64,000 nt of DNA. It comes from Xanthomonas fragariae. Its GTDB lineage: Bacteria; Pseudomonadota; Gammaproteobacteria; Xanthomonadales; Xanthomonadaceae. Below the pieces are notes generated by a model, which saw nothing but the letters and a program-made list of their open reading frames with translations, was not told where the DNA came from and did not search any database. This document shows positions 1 to 8,331 of this stretch, piece by piece. The stretch is from contig NZ_LT853882.1 in assembly GCF_900183975.1 (NCBI RefSeq), forward strand, positions 3,465,501 through 3,529,500, in the 5' to 3' direction. The stretch's first letter is position 1; each line of letters opens with the position of its first letter. The translations under genes and the position numbers were made by a program.

Positions 1-630
1 GTGCAGCAATGCGTGGGTCACCGTGACATCGGCCACATTGGCAGCCGTACAACGGACGTGGTGCACCAGCCCGGAAAACTCATCCACGCCGATGGGTGCC
101 TTCATCCCGAAATACCACTGATTGCCTTTCTTGGTCTGATGCATTTCAGGGTCGCGCGCGCGGTCGGTGTTCTTGGTCGAACTGGGCGCAGCGATCAGGG
201 TTGCATCGACGATCGTGCCGGACCGCAGGCTCTGACCCTTGCGCACCAGATCCGCGTTGACGGCCTCCAGCATCCGCGCTGCAAGGCCATGGGTTTCCAG
301 CAAGCGGCGAAAGTTGAGAATCGTGGTCTCGTCGGGAACATTGTCCAAACCGCCGAGCCGGGCAAAACGGCGCAAGGTCGGGATCTGGTGCAACGCTTCT
401 TCCATCGCCGGATCGCTCAACGCATACCACTGCTGCTGCAAATGAATCCGCAACATCGTCGCCAGTGCGTACGGCTGTCGACCAGGCCGCCCCGACACCG
501 GATAGTGCGGCGCGATCAGTCCGAGCAAATGCCTCCACGGAACCACCTGCTCCATCTCGGCCAGGAAGATCTCGCGGCGAGTCTGCTTGCGCTTGCCCAA
601 ACCTTCAGCGTCACCGAACGTCAGTTGCAT
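1..630 (-). CDS. IS5-family transposase (IS-C1), C-terminal part outside window
   Basis: This is the N-terminal two thirds of a DDE transposase that is 322 aa in the intact copies. It starts at ATG 630, opens MQLTFGDAEGLGKRKQTR and continues without a stop to the window edge. The visible part carries the N-terminal DUF772-type region (roughly residues 35-110) and the first catalytic region around the VDATLIAAPSS motif. It differs from the other copies at scattered bases. It would cut and join the IS ends; activity cannot be judged from a fragment. Confidence 0.9.
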   Translation of the reverse strand, partial: MQLTFGDAEGLGKRKQTRREIFLAEMEQVVPWRHLLGLIAPHYPVSGRPGRQPYALATMLRIHLQQQWYALSDPAMEEALHQIPTLRRFARLGGLDNVPDETTILNFRRLLETHGLAARMLEAVNADLVRKGQSLRSGTIVDATLIAAPSSTKNTDRARDPEMHQTKKGNQWYFGMKAPIGVDEFSGLVHHVRCTAANVADVTVTHALLH

Positions 631-692
631 GGATGACTCCTCAACGTAGGTGTGTAGTGTCGCGCATTTGAAGTGCGTTGTTCAGAGGTTCC
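1..692 (-). mobile_element. IS-C copy 1, IS5-family insertion sequence, cut by window edge
   Basis: The segment matches the last 692 bp of the complete IS-C copy at 42746-43901, so only the window edge truncates it. The right terminal repeat ends at 692 (GTGCGTTGTTCAGAGGTTCC) and is followed by TTAG, a YTAR-type target like those at the other copies. All four IS-C copies in the window lie in the same orientation. The IS name was not assigned because no database search was possible. Confidence 0.93.
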
Positions 693-695
693 TTA

Positions 696-1552
696 GAGCG
701 TGTTATGAACTTTGCCCTTGTCACGCTAACGTATACGGATGAAGCCTCGTAAGCCTTATTCCACCGATATTTCCGACGAAGAATGGGCCTTTGCGGCTCC
801 CTATTTGACGCTGATGGACGTGCAGGCACCGCAGCGCAAGTATGAGCTACGCGCGATGTTCAACGCACTGCGGTGGATCGCGCGCGCCGGCGCACCATGG
901 CGATTGCTTCCCAACGATTTTCCGCCCTGGGAAGCGGTGTATCAGCAAACACAGCGCTGGCTGCAAGCGGGCTGCTTTGAGGCCATGGTCAGTGATCTGC
1001 GCTCACTCTTGCGTGTGGCGCAAGGGAAAAAAGGCCAGCCGAGCGCGGTCATTTTCGATGCTCGCACGCTGCAGTCCACCTGCGAAAGCGGGCCGCGTGC
1101 TGGATACGATGGCTATAAACGCAAGAAAGGCAGCAAGGTACACATGGCCGTCGATACGCTTGGACATCTGCTCGCTGTCCAGGTGACGCCGGCTAATGAG
1201 CAGGAGCGCGCGCAAGTCCGATCGTTGGCACAAGAGGTACAACACGTGACCGGTGAAACGGTCAAGATCGCCTTTGTTGATCAGGGCTACACCGGTCAAG
1301 AACCGGCGCAGGCGGCCACGGAAGAAGGCATTGAGTTGCAAGTGATCAAGCTGCAAGAAGCGAAAAAAGGCTTTGTCTTGCTGCCGCGCCGTTGGGTTGT
1401 CGAGCGCAGCTTCGGATGGGCCAATCGTTTCAGACGGCTGGCACGCGACTACGAGCGATTGCCGGAAACCTTGGCCGGTTTGCACTTCGTCGTCTTCACG
1501 ATCCTGATGCTTGGAAATGCAGCCACCCTCTTTCAAAGTTCATAACACGCTC
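696..1552 (+). mobile_element. IS-B copy 1, 857-bp IS5-family element
   Basis: A perfect 19-bp terminal inverted repeat (GAGCGTGTTATGAACTTTG) bounds the element, flanked by a 2-bp target duplication TA (694-695 and 1553-1554). It carries one transposase gene on the plus strand. Its right TA uses the first base of IS-D, so it inserted exactly at the IS-D left end, after IS-D had arrived. A nearly identical inverted copy lies at 4403-5259. Confidence 0.95.
739..1545 (+). CDS. IS5-family transposase (IS-B1)
   Basis: A 268-aa DDE transposase spanning almost the whole element. The N-terminal third (about residues 8-90) is the DUF4096-type region with the WRLLPNDFPPW core. The catalytic half starts at VIFDARTLQST (first Asp region), continues through FVDQGYTG (second Asp) and ends with WVVERSFGWANRFRR, the Y-(2)-R-(3)-E-like signature of IS5 transposases. 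The frame is intact. It differs from IS-B2 at one visible residue (Q versus H in the GIEL-x-VIKLQEA stretch), which indicates recent transposition. Confidence 0.95.
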   Translation: MKPRKPYSTDISDEEWAFAAPYLTLMDVQAPQRKYELRAMFNALRWIARAGAPWRLLPNDFPPWEAVYQQTQRWLQAGCFEAMVSDLRSLLRVAQGKKGQPSAVIFDARTLQSTCESGPRAGYDGYKRKKGSKVHMAVDTLGHLLAVQVTPANEQERAQVRSLAQEVQHVTGETVKIAFVDQGYTGQEPAQAATEEGIELQVIKLQEAKKGFVLLPRRWVVERSFGWANRFRRLARDYERLPETLAGLHFVVFTILMLGNAATLFQSS

Positions 1553-1553
1553 T

Positions 1554-3060
1554 AGTCGTCCCTGAAAAATCCCCTTCAAGCGCCAAGTGCCGTCGGTGAC
1601 AGCGGCACGGCGCTCAAGGATGACCATCCCATCGCCCGCATCCAGGCACGCAAAAACGCGATCCAGCGCAGCAGCCAGCGCAGGTTGTAGCCGGCGGTGC
1701 AGCCGAGCACGTGCAGCGCATCGCCTTGGGCACCTTTCAGCCTGCAGCGACGCAACCTGCAGTCGTCTTTCAGATGTCCGATCACCGGCTCCACCGCCTG
1801 CCGTCGCTTGATCCAGCGCCATTGCCGTCGCGTCAGCGTCTTGGCCTTGCCGCGATGCAGGACCTGCACGCCATCGACTTCGCGCCCGCGATCGCCCAGG
1901 TCCACGATCGCCACCGTCGGTTCTACGCTCACATCCTGCAGCAACCCGCGTGTCTGCTCCAGCTGCTCGGCCAAGGTATCGCCGTCGTACGGGTTGCCCG
2001 GGAAGCTGCGCGCACCCACGACCAATCCCTTGCAGGCAGTGACTGCAATGCCGACCTTGACGCCGAATTCGTACGCTTGACGCGCCTTGCCCTTGCCGAT
2101 GCATTCCACTTCCGGGGCATGCAATGCGTACAGTTTTTGTTTGTCCTTCGGACGCTGCGTGTACAGCCGTTGCGCACGTTCCAGCCAGACAACGATGCGC
2201 TCGCGCACGCCGGGTTCCACCTGGTCCAGCTTGCGCTCGATATCGCGCAACACCCGCCCCAATACCGTGCGTTGACGTCGCAGCACGCGCTGCATGCGCT
2301 TGAACTGGCGCGCATGCGCATACCGACCTGCCTTGCGGCTCAGGGCCGGGCCTTGCCGCGCGTAGCTCTGCCGCACTCCGATGCCGTGCCGCTTGGCCAG
2401 TAACACCAGCTTCTTGCGTGCCACCTCCAGCAAACGGCTGTCGGTCGGATAGGCGATCGCCTTTTCCTGCACCGTGGTGTCCACGATCACCCGCGACAAC
2501 TCGTGTGCGTCCACCGCCTGCATCGCATGCGCGGCGTTGATGGTGTGCGCCAGTAGCTCTTCCATCCCGGCCTCACCCAGGCGCTGCCGCCAGCGCGTCA
2601 GCGAGCTGGCATCGCACGGCAAACGCGTCTGGAACACGACCTCACCGGTGAAGAACTGCCAGTACGGATTCTCCAGCCAACGCTCGCACACCGCTTCATC
2701 GGACAGGTCGTAGGCGTGTTTGAGGTAGAGCAAACCGGCAATCAGCCGCACCGGCAATGCCGGCCGACCGCCACCGGCCTGGGTGGCCGGCAAGCGCGAT
2801 GAAAGTGCTTGCTCCAATGCCGCCCACGGCATCCGTTGGCTCAGCCGCGCCAGCGGATGACGCAGATCGATCTGGTTCTCCAGCCGCGAACGAAACAACT
2901 CGTCGGCAGGCATGTGCTCGGCAGCAGGACGGCGTGTACGCATGAGTGAAAATTGCCAGAAACCAGCCTTCAGCGTAGCGAACACTGGTAGTTCTGGCAC
3001 GCCGGTGCAGACATCAAGGCCTTGCGGTCGTTGGGTGGTTGGGGTTTTTCAGGGGCGACT
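1554..3060 (-). mobile_element. IS-D, about 1.5-kb IS5-family element
   Basis: The ends are imperfect inverted repeats: AGTCGTCCCTGAAAAATCCCC-like on the left (its first A is shared with the IS-B1 target duplication) and the complement of AGTCGCCCCTGAAAAACCCC on the right, ending at 3060. The right flank is CCTT (3061-3064). The left flank, once IS-B1 is removed, is also CCTT (691-694). That gives a 4-bp target duplication whose CC is the end of IS-C1. It resembles the long-transposase IS5 elements of xanthomonads such as IS1478, but the name is only a guess. Confidence 0.85.
1576..2943 (-). CDS. IS5-family transposase, long type (IS-D)
   Basis: About 455 aa from the ATG at 2943 (MRTRRPAAEH); an in-frame upstream start at 3000 would give 474 aa. 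The N-terminal part (roughly 30-150) is the DUF772-like helical domain with WLENPYWQFF. The catalytic part shows VIVDTTVQEKAIAYPTD (first Asp), VAIVDLGDRGREVDG (second Asp) and KRRQAVEPVIGHLKDDCRL (Glu motif). A basic, Arg-rich insert separates the first two. The frame is intact. IS-E1 and IS-B elements surround it. It probably catalyses movement of IS-D only. Confidence 0.88.
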   Translation of the reverse strand: MRTRRPAAEHMPADELFRSRLENQIDLRHPLARLSQRMPWAALEQALSSRLPATQAGGGRPALPVRLIAGLLYLKHAYDLSDEAVCERWLENPYWQFFTGEVVFQTRLPCDASSLTRWRQRLGEAGMEELLAHTINAAHAMQAVDAHELSRVIVDTTVQEKAIAYPTDSRLLEVARKKLVLLAKRHGIGVRQSYARQGPALSRKAGRYAHARQFKRMQRVLRRQRTVLGRVLRDIERKLDQVEPGVRERIVVWLERAQRLYTQRPKDKQKLYALHAPEVECIGKGKARQAYEFGVKVGIAVTACKGLVVGARSFPGNPYDGDTLAEQLEQTRGLLQDVSVEPTVAIVDLGDRGREVDGVQVLHRGKAKTLTRRQWRWIKRRQAVEPVIGHLKDDCRLRRCRLKGAQGDALHVLGCTAGYNLRWLLRWIAFLRAWMRAMGWSSLSAVPLSPTALGA

Positions 3061-3065
3061 CCTTA

Positions 3066-3901
3066 GAGCCTGTTCACGATCTTTTGAGTAGAAGCGCCAA
3101 GAAGGCCAGATGGATGAACTGCAAGCTGGTGTTGAGTTTGCGCTCGCAGTTCTTCCACAGCCTTCGGTTTTTCTCCACTGCGCTCGACGATCCAGCGCTT
3201 GGGCATGACCTTGAAGGTGTGCAGTTCGCTGCGCTTGGCAATCTGCACCGTGAGCTGCTCGCCTAGAATCTCTCGTACGCCTTCGGCAAACGGTACTCCG
3301 GTGTAACCACTGTCGCACAGCAGGCTTTGTACATGCGTCAAGTTTGACTGACAGCGCTCCAGCGCCCGCAGCGCACCTTTGCGGTCGGTCACCTCCGCCG
3401 TCGTCACCGCGATGGCATAGGGCACCCTGGGTATCAACAGCGATATGCCGCTTGATGCCCGACACCTTTTTGCCCGCGTCATATCCCTTTTGCCCGGCTG
3501 TGTCCGTGTTCTTGACGCTCTGCGCGTCCACGATCAAGAACCTGCTGAAGATGTTGCGCTCCTGTTTCTGGCGGGCCACGCCAACCTGATTTTTTGAGCG
3601 CCCGCTCCAGCAGGCTCACTCCTTCATCGTCGCACTCGCCCCACTTGGCAAAGTACGCGTGCACGGTCCGCCACTTCGGAAAGTCGCTGGGTAGCGCTCG
3701 CCATTGGCAACCGGTTCGCAGCACGTACAACACTGCGCACCACACCTCATACATATCCACTCGGCGTGGCTTGGTGCGCTTGCGCGCTTGTTCTAGGATC
3801 GGGAGGATGTGTTCGAAACGCTCCCGGCTCATGTCGCTCGGATAGGTTTTTTGGCGCATCCGCAGAGTCTGCACCAATCAGGAAAGATCGTGAACAGGTT
3901 C
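3066..3901 (-). mobile_element. IS-E copy 1, IS5-family (IS427-like), defective
   Basis: The terminal repeat GAGCCTGTTCACGATCTTTT at the left pairs with an imperfect repeat ending GAACAGGTTC at 3901. The flanks are TTA (3063-3065) and TTA (3902-3904), a 3-bp target duplication. It is 836 bp against 849 bp in IS-E2: an 11-bp deletion near 3176 and a net 2-bp loss near 3423 account for the difference. Both fall in the second reading frame, so this copy cannot make its own full transposase. Confidence 0.93.
3074..3877 (-). pseudogene. Broken IS-E1 transposase
   Basis: The first reading frame (3479-3877, about 132 aa, with WRALPSDFPKWRTVHAYFAKW) is intact, but the second, catalytic frame is disrupted twice relative to IS-E2. 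An 11-bp deletion removes the codons around FAWLEKN near 3176, and a 2-bp loss near 3423 shifts the frame after HIAVDTQG. The conserved GYTGVPFAEG and KVMPKRWIVERS segments remain but lie in different frames. The IS ends still look mobilisable in trans by the IS-E2 product. Confidence 0.88.
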
Positions 3902-4402
3902 TTAGAAGTACCATTCAGTGAGTGACACACTTTATGATAATGGCTTTTTTGATAACAAGCACCATGCTGCCGCGCACGGCTCTCGGACACCACGCATCGG
4001 GATTACGTTAGAGGGAGCCCGCAGGTTCCCTTTTACTACTCCGCACCCCGCACCACCTGCCACCCATTTATCAGGGGCAAGCCTGACTAACCTTCGCAAA
4101 GCGAGATAATCCACCCCATTCGGTGAATACTGTCCGCCGCAACCTAGGCCCACAGTTCCTGCGCGGCATGTCGCCTGGATATACGTAATCGATGACAAAG
4201 TCCCAATGGATGAAGCGCCCTGAGTAGCTTCCCCGTCGTGCGCGGTTGACGTGATAGTGTTACTTGAATGCAATGGCTGCATTTAAGAAAAAAGAAAAAT
4301 CATACATCCAGAAGAAAAAAATCGATTTATTTTTCACGATTTACCCCTGAGAAAAAGACCGCTGTCCGCGGCCTTTCTCTTTTCATGCATGAGAGCGTAT
4401 TA
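3902..4402. other. Intergenic DNA originally downstream of pilQ
   Basis: About 500 bp of lower-GC DNA with no convincing gene. Removing IS-B2 and IS-C2 joins this stretch directly to the pilQ stop codon; removing IS-D, IS-E1 and IS-B1 puts its other end against IS-C1. It therefore seems to be the old pilQ downstream spacer. It has A-rich runs near 4290-4350 and the terminator at 4352-4376. Short open frames across it show no family signature. Confidence 0.6.
4352..4376 (-). terminator. Rho-independent terminator, probably that of pilMNOPQ
   Basis: On the minus strand, AAAGGCCGC pairs with GCGGTCTTT around a 5-base loop, followed by a T run. Without IS-B2 and IS-C2 it would sit about 25 bp past the pilQ stop codon, the normal place for the operon's terminator. 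It is now about 2 kb away. Confidence 0.65.
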
Positions 4403-5259
4403 GAGCGTGTTATGAACTTTGAAAGAGGGTGGCTGCATTTCCAAGCATCAGGATCGTGAAGACGACGAAGTGCAAACCGGCCAAGGTTTCCGGCAATCGC
4501 TCGTAGTCGCGTGCCAGCCGTCTGAAACGATTGGCCCATCCGAAGCTGCGCTCGACAACCCAACGGCGCGGCAGCAAGACAAAGCCTTTTTTCGCTTCTT
4601 GCAGCTTGATCACGTGCAACTCAATGCCTTCTTCCGTGGCCGCCTGCGCCGGTTCTTGACCGGTGTAGCCCTGATCAACAAAGGCGATCTTGACCGTTTC
4701 ACCGGTCACGTGTTGTACCTCTTGTGCCAACGATCGGACTTGCGCGCGCTCCTGCTCATTAGCCGGCGTCACCTGGACAGCGAGCAGATGTCCAAGCGTA
4801 TCGACGGCCATGTGTACCTTGCTGCCTTTCTTGCGTTTATAGCCATCGTATCCAGCACGCGGCCCGCTTTCGCAGGTGGACTGCAGCGTGCGAGCATCGA
4901 AAATGACCGCGCTCGGCTGGCCTTTTTTCCCTTGCGCCACACGCAAGAGTGAGCGCAGATCACTGACCATGGCCTCAAAGCAGCCCGCTTGCAGCCAGCG
5001 CTGTGTTTGCTGATACACCGCTTCCCAGGGCGGAAAATCGTTGGGAAGCAATCGCCATGGTGCGCCGGCGCGCGCGATCCACCGCAGTGCGTTGAACATC
5101 GCGCGTAGCTCATACTTGCGCTGCGGTGCCTGCACGTCCATCAGCGTCAAATAGGGAGCCGCAAAGGCCCATTCTTCGTCGGAAATATCGGTGGAATAAG
5201 GCTTACGAGGCTTCATCCGTATACGTTAGCGTGACAAGGGCAAAGTTCATAACACGCTC
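4403..5259 (-). mobile_element. IS-B copy 2, 857-bp IS5-family element, inverted relative to copy 1
   Basis: It has the same perfect 19-bp ends as IS-B1 and a TA duplication (4401-4402 and 5260-5261). The TA target lies inside the left TTAG target duplication of IS-C2, so IS-B2 arrived after IS-C2. It is the same length as IS-B1 and nearly identical, in opposite orientation, and could support inversion of the 2.85 kb between them. Confidence 0.95.
4410..5216 (-). CDS. IS5-family transposase (IS-B2)
   Basis: A 268-aa intact DDE transposase, identical to the IS-B1 product apart from one visible change (GIELH instead of GIELQ). The same catalytic regions are present: VIFDARTLQST, FVDQGYTG and WVVERSFGWANRFRR. 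It sits between the old pilQ spacer and IS-C2 and points away from pilQ. Confidence 0.95.
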   Translation of the reverse strand: MKPRKPYSTDISDEEWAFAAPYLTLMDVQAPQRKYELRAMFNALRWIARAGAPWRLLPNDFPPWEAVYQQTQRWLQAGCFEAMVSDLRSLLRVAQGKKGQPSAVIFDARTLQSTCESGPRAGYDGYKRKKGSKVHMAVDTLGHLLAVQVTPANEQERAQVRSLAQEVQHVTGETVKIAFVDQGYTGQEPAQAATEEGIELHVIKLQEAKKGFVLLPRRWVVERSFGWANRFRRLARDYERLPETLAGLHFVVFTILMLGNAATLFQSS

Positions 5260-5262
5260 TAG

Positions 5263-6418
5263 GGAAGGTCTGAACAACGCACCAGACCTCTAAAATTCGA
5301 GCCTGCTGCGTGCCAATAGCGCACAGAGTTGATGCGTACGATACGATTTCTACGGTTTCTTGCGGCGTTGGCTGGCGCCAGACAGCATTATCCCCTGGCC
5401 GGCAGCAACTGCCGGCGCACCATCCACAGATTGGATAGTGCGAACAGGGTCAGCACATGCGCGGTGTTCTTGGCCAGGCCGCGATAGCGGACCTTGGTGT
5501 AGCCAAACTGGCGTTTGATCACCCGGAATGGATGCTCCACCTTCGCACGCACACTTGCTTTGAAGTATTCCCAACGTTCTTCCTGGCGGCGCTCGCGTTT
5601 GTTGCCAATGGCTTGAATCGTCGAACGCTTGGCGGCAATGAAAAAACCAGCCTTGCAGGTCTGCAGTTCTTCGCGTTTGTCCGCACCGGTGTAGCCGCTG
5701 TCGCCGAACACACTGTCTTCTTTGCCGTGCAGCAATGCGTGGGTCACCGTGACATCGGCCAAATTGGCAGCCGTACAACGGACGTGGTGCACCAGCCCGG
5801 AAAACTCATCCACGCCGATGGGTGCCTTCATCCCGAAATACCACTGATTGCCTTTCTTGGTCTGATGCATTTCAGGGTCGCGCGCGCAGTCGGTATTCTT
5901 GGTCGAACTGGGCGCAGCGATCAGGGTTGCATCGACGATCGTGCCGGACCGCAGGCTCTGACCCTTGCGCACCAGATCCGCGTTGACGGCCTCCAGCATC
6001 CGCGCTGCAAGGCCATGGGTTTCCAGCAAGCGGCGAAAGTTGAGAATCGTGGTCTCGTCGGGAACATTGTCCAAACCACCGAGCCGGGCAAAACGGCGCA
6101 AGGTCCGGATCTCGTGCAACGCTTCTTCCATCGCCGGATCGCTCAACGCATACCACTGCTGCAGCAAATGAATCCGCAACATCGTCGCCAGTGCGTACGG
6201 CTGTCGACCAGGCCGCCCCGACACCGGATAGTGCGGCGCGATCAGTCCGAGCAAGTGCCTCCACGGAACCACCTGCTCCATCTCGGCCAGGAAGATCTCG
6301 CAGCGAGTCTGCTTGCGCTTGCCCAAACCTTCAGCGTCACCGAACGTCAGTTGCATGGATGACTCCTCAACGTAGGTGTGTAGTGTCGCGCATTTGAAGT
6401 GCGTTGTTCAGAGGTTCC
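5263..6418 (-). mobile_element. IS-C copy 2, 1156-bp IS5-family element next to the pilQ stop
   Basis: The ends are the imperfect inverted repeats GGAAGGTCTGAACAACGCAC (left) and GTGCGTTGTTCAGAGGTTCC (right). The right flank is TTAG (6419-6422). The left flank reads CTAG today, but taking out IS-B2 restores TTAG, so the target duplication is TTAG. That TTAG contains the pilQ stop codon (TAA on the minus strand), so insertion placed the IS directly after it without changing the protein. Confidence 0.95.
5388..6356 (-). CDS. IS5-family transposase (IS-C2)
   Basis: An intact 322-aa DDE transposase. Residues about 30-110 form the DUF772-type N-terminal domain (HYPVSGRPGRQPYALATMLR). The catalytic region shows TIVDATLIAAPSSTKN (first Asp), FGDSGYTGADKREE (second Asp) and RAKVEHPFRVIKRQFGYTK (Glu motif). 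Small differences from IS-C3 (for example AANLADV versus AANVADV) show the copies have begun to diverge. It lies immediately downstream of pilQ on the same strand, so pilus-operon transcription may now read into it. Confidence 0.95.
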   Translation of the reverse strand: MQLTFGDAEGLGKRKQTRCEIFLAEMEQVVPWRHLLGLIAPHYPVSGRPGRQPYALATMLRIHLLQQWYALSDPAMEEALHEIRTLRRFARLGGLDNVPDETTILNFRRLLETHGLAARMLEAVNADLVRKGQSLRSGTIVDATLIAAPSSTKNTDCARDPEMHQTKKGNQWYFGMKAPIGVDEFSGLVHHVRCTAANLADVTVTHALLHGKEDSVFGDSGYTGADKREELQTCKAGFFIAAKRSTIQAIGNKRERRQEERWEYFKASVRAKVEHPFRVIKRQFGYTKVRYRGLAKNTAHVLTLFALSNLWMVRRQLLPARG

Positions 6419-8317
6419 TTAGCGCGTGGCGCTAGCCACACGCAGCACCTTCGGCGTCACGAACACCAGCAACTCAGCCTTCTCTTTGCTCCTGCCACGC
6501 TTTTTGAACAAATTGCCAAGGAACGGAATGTCGCCCAGAAATGGTACCTTGGAAAGGCTTTCGCGATCGGTAAATTCGTAGACGCCGCCGATCACAACAG
6601 TCTCACCATCTCCCACCAGAACGGCGGTATTGATCTCCCGACGATTAATCTCGGGCACGGTGCCATACAGCGGCAAATCGATGAGCCGTGCAATTTCATC
6701 CTTCTTGACATTCATGTTAAGAAAAACGCGATTGTCGTTGGTAATGGTTGGCGTCACCTTGAGTTCAAGCAGAACTTCTTTGAACTGCACATTGGCCTGC
6801 GAACCGCCACCGCCAGCACCACTGCCGCTGATGGTCACGTAGCCGATTTCGCGCCCCTGCTTGATAACGCCCTCGCGCTGATTGGCAGTTACGATGCGCG
6901 GATTGGAAACAACCTCGCCTCGACCCTCTTGCTGCATCGCGGACAGCTCGATATCCAGATTGAAATTCGACCCTAGCAAGGTGTAGGCGAGGCTGCCAGG
7001 CGTGCTGCTGGTAAATCCGCCCGCTGCACCGAGATTGACATTGAGTCCTGACGGGAACAAATGCGCCGAGCTGTTCAAATAGTTAAGGTTGCTCTCCAGC
7101 GAGCCGCTGAGGATTCCGCGCCCAGTTGCCCCAGTAACACCAAAACGCGCGCCTAGATCACGCGCAAATGTATCTGTCGCGATAACAATACGGCTTTCAA
7201 TCAAAACCTGATCTACCGGACGATCGATATGCGAGATCAATTCCCGCATCTGCGCGACCTTCTTCGGAATATCGCTGATCATCAATGTATTGGTACGTTC
7301 GTCCGGAACCAGGCGACCGCGGGGCGATAAAAACCCATTGTCCTGCTGCCCCGCGCCACCACCACCTTGGCCGCCCTGGCTACCACCGCCGCCGCCAATT
7401 CCCTTGGCTTCTGTCAGTGCCTTAAAAATCAACGACGCGCTGTGGTAATTGATCTGCACATAATCGGTGATCAAATCCTCGCGATTTTCAATTGCGATGC
7501 GGGCGTCTTCCTTGTCCTGCTCGAACTTGGCCAGCTCCGGCTGCGGTGCGACCCACACCACGCCGCCATCGCGGCGCTTGTCCAGACCCTTGGCGCGCAG
7601 CACGATGTCCAGCGCCTGGTCCCACGGCACGTTCATCAGGCGCAGGGTGACATTGCCCTGCACGGTGTCCGACGCCACGATATTGAGGTTCGACTCTTCA
7701 GCGATCAGCTGCAGCACGGTGCGCACTGGCACGTCCTGGAAGTTGAACGTCACCGGGCGGCCGCTGTAGCCACGCGCAGCAATTTGCGCTGCGGCCTGGG
7801 TGACCGCCGCGGCGCTCACACCGCCTGCTGCCGGCTGGCCCTTACGCGGAGTGATTTCGACCACGTATTCGTTGCCGGTCTGGTAGGCCAGCGAGTCGAA
7901 TGCTCCCTTGGTCGACAGCACCAGCTGCGAGCCAGAACCGGACGGCTTGGCCTCGACACGCTGCACCGGCGTTGCGAAGTCGGTGACGTTGAGCGGGCGC
8001 TGCAGTTCGGCAGGCAGCCGGGCGTTGCCGATGTCGACCAGCACGTTATCGCCCTGCGTACGCAGGTCCAGGCTGGCGCCCTGCCCGTCGAACTGCAGGA
8101 TCAGACGGCCTGCGCCGTCTTCACCGCGTTTGAAATCGATCTTGGACACCGCCAAGCTCGCAGGAGCGACCTTGGCAGGATCCTGCGCCGGCTGATTCAG
8201 CGCCGCCGCTGCGAGTGTGCTGCCGCCTGCCAGTGCCAACACGAACCCCAACGTGCAGGCCTGGACTATCGCGTGGCGTCGCACCGGACGCAGCCGCTGG
8301 GCATTGGAAAACGTCAT
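6419..8317 (-). CDS. pilQ: Type IV pilus secretin PilQ
   Basis: An outer-membrane secretin forming the gated ring through which the type IV pilus emerges. About 632 aa from ATG 8317, chosen because GGGGA lies 7-8 bases upstream; a GTG at 8335 overlapping the pilP stop (GTGA) is the alternative. In order: a signal peptide (hydrophobic core FVLALAGGSTLAAAA), one AMIN domain (about 50-160), an STN/N0 domain around VTFNFQDVPVRTVLQLIAEE, an N1 domain, a Gly/Gln-rich linker, and the secretin domain with VPFLGDIPFLGNLFKK near the C terminus. It is last in pilMNOPQ. IS-C2 follows its stop directly and separates it from its probable terminator. Confidence 0.97.
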   Translation of the reverse strand: MTFSNAQRLRPVRRHAIVQACTLGFVLALAGGSTLAAAALNQPAQDPAKVAPASLAVSKIDFKRGEDGAGRLILQFDGQGASLDLRTQGDNVLVDIGNARLPAELQRPLNVTDFATPVQRVEAKPSGSGSQLVLSTKGAFDSLAYQTGNEYVVEITPRKGQPAAGGVSAAAVTQAAAQIAARGYSGRPVTFNFQDVPVRTVLQLIAEESNLNIVASDTVQGNVTLRLMNVPWDQALDIVLRAKGLDKRRDGGVVWVAPQPELAKFEQDKEDARIAIENREDLITDYVQINYHSASLIFKALTEAKGIGGGGGSQGGQGGGGAGQQDNGFLSPRGRLVPDERTNTLMISDIPKKVAQMRELISHIDRPVDQVLIESRIVIATDTFARDLGARFGVTGATGRGILSGSLESNLNYLNSSAHLFPSGLNVNLGAAGGFTSSTPGSLAYTLLGSNFNLDIELSAMQQEGRGEVVSNPRIVTANQREGVIKQGREIGYVTISGSGAGGGGSQANVQFKEVLLELKVTPTITNDNRVFLNMNVKKDEIARLIDLPLYGTVPEINRREINTAVLVGDGETVVIGGVYEFTDRESLSKVPFLGDIPFLGNLFKKRGRSKEKAELLVFVTPKVLRVASATR

Positions 8318-8331
8318 CGTGCTATCCCCTA

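Noticed and set aside
1..636. Long plus-strand open frame across IS-C1
   Set aside because: It is antisense to the transposase; the same shadow appears at every IS-C copy.
5259..5262. Apparent mismatch of IS-C2 target duplication (CTAG versus TTAG), suggesting rearrangement
   Set aside because: Removing IS-B2 with one TA restores TTAG on the left, so the duplication is perfect.
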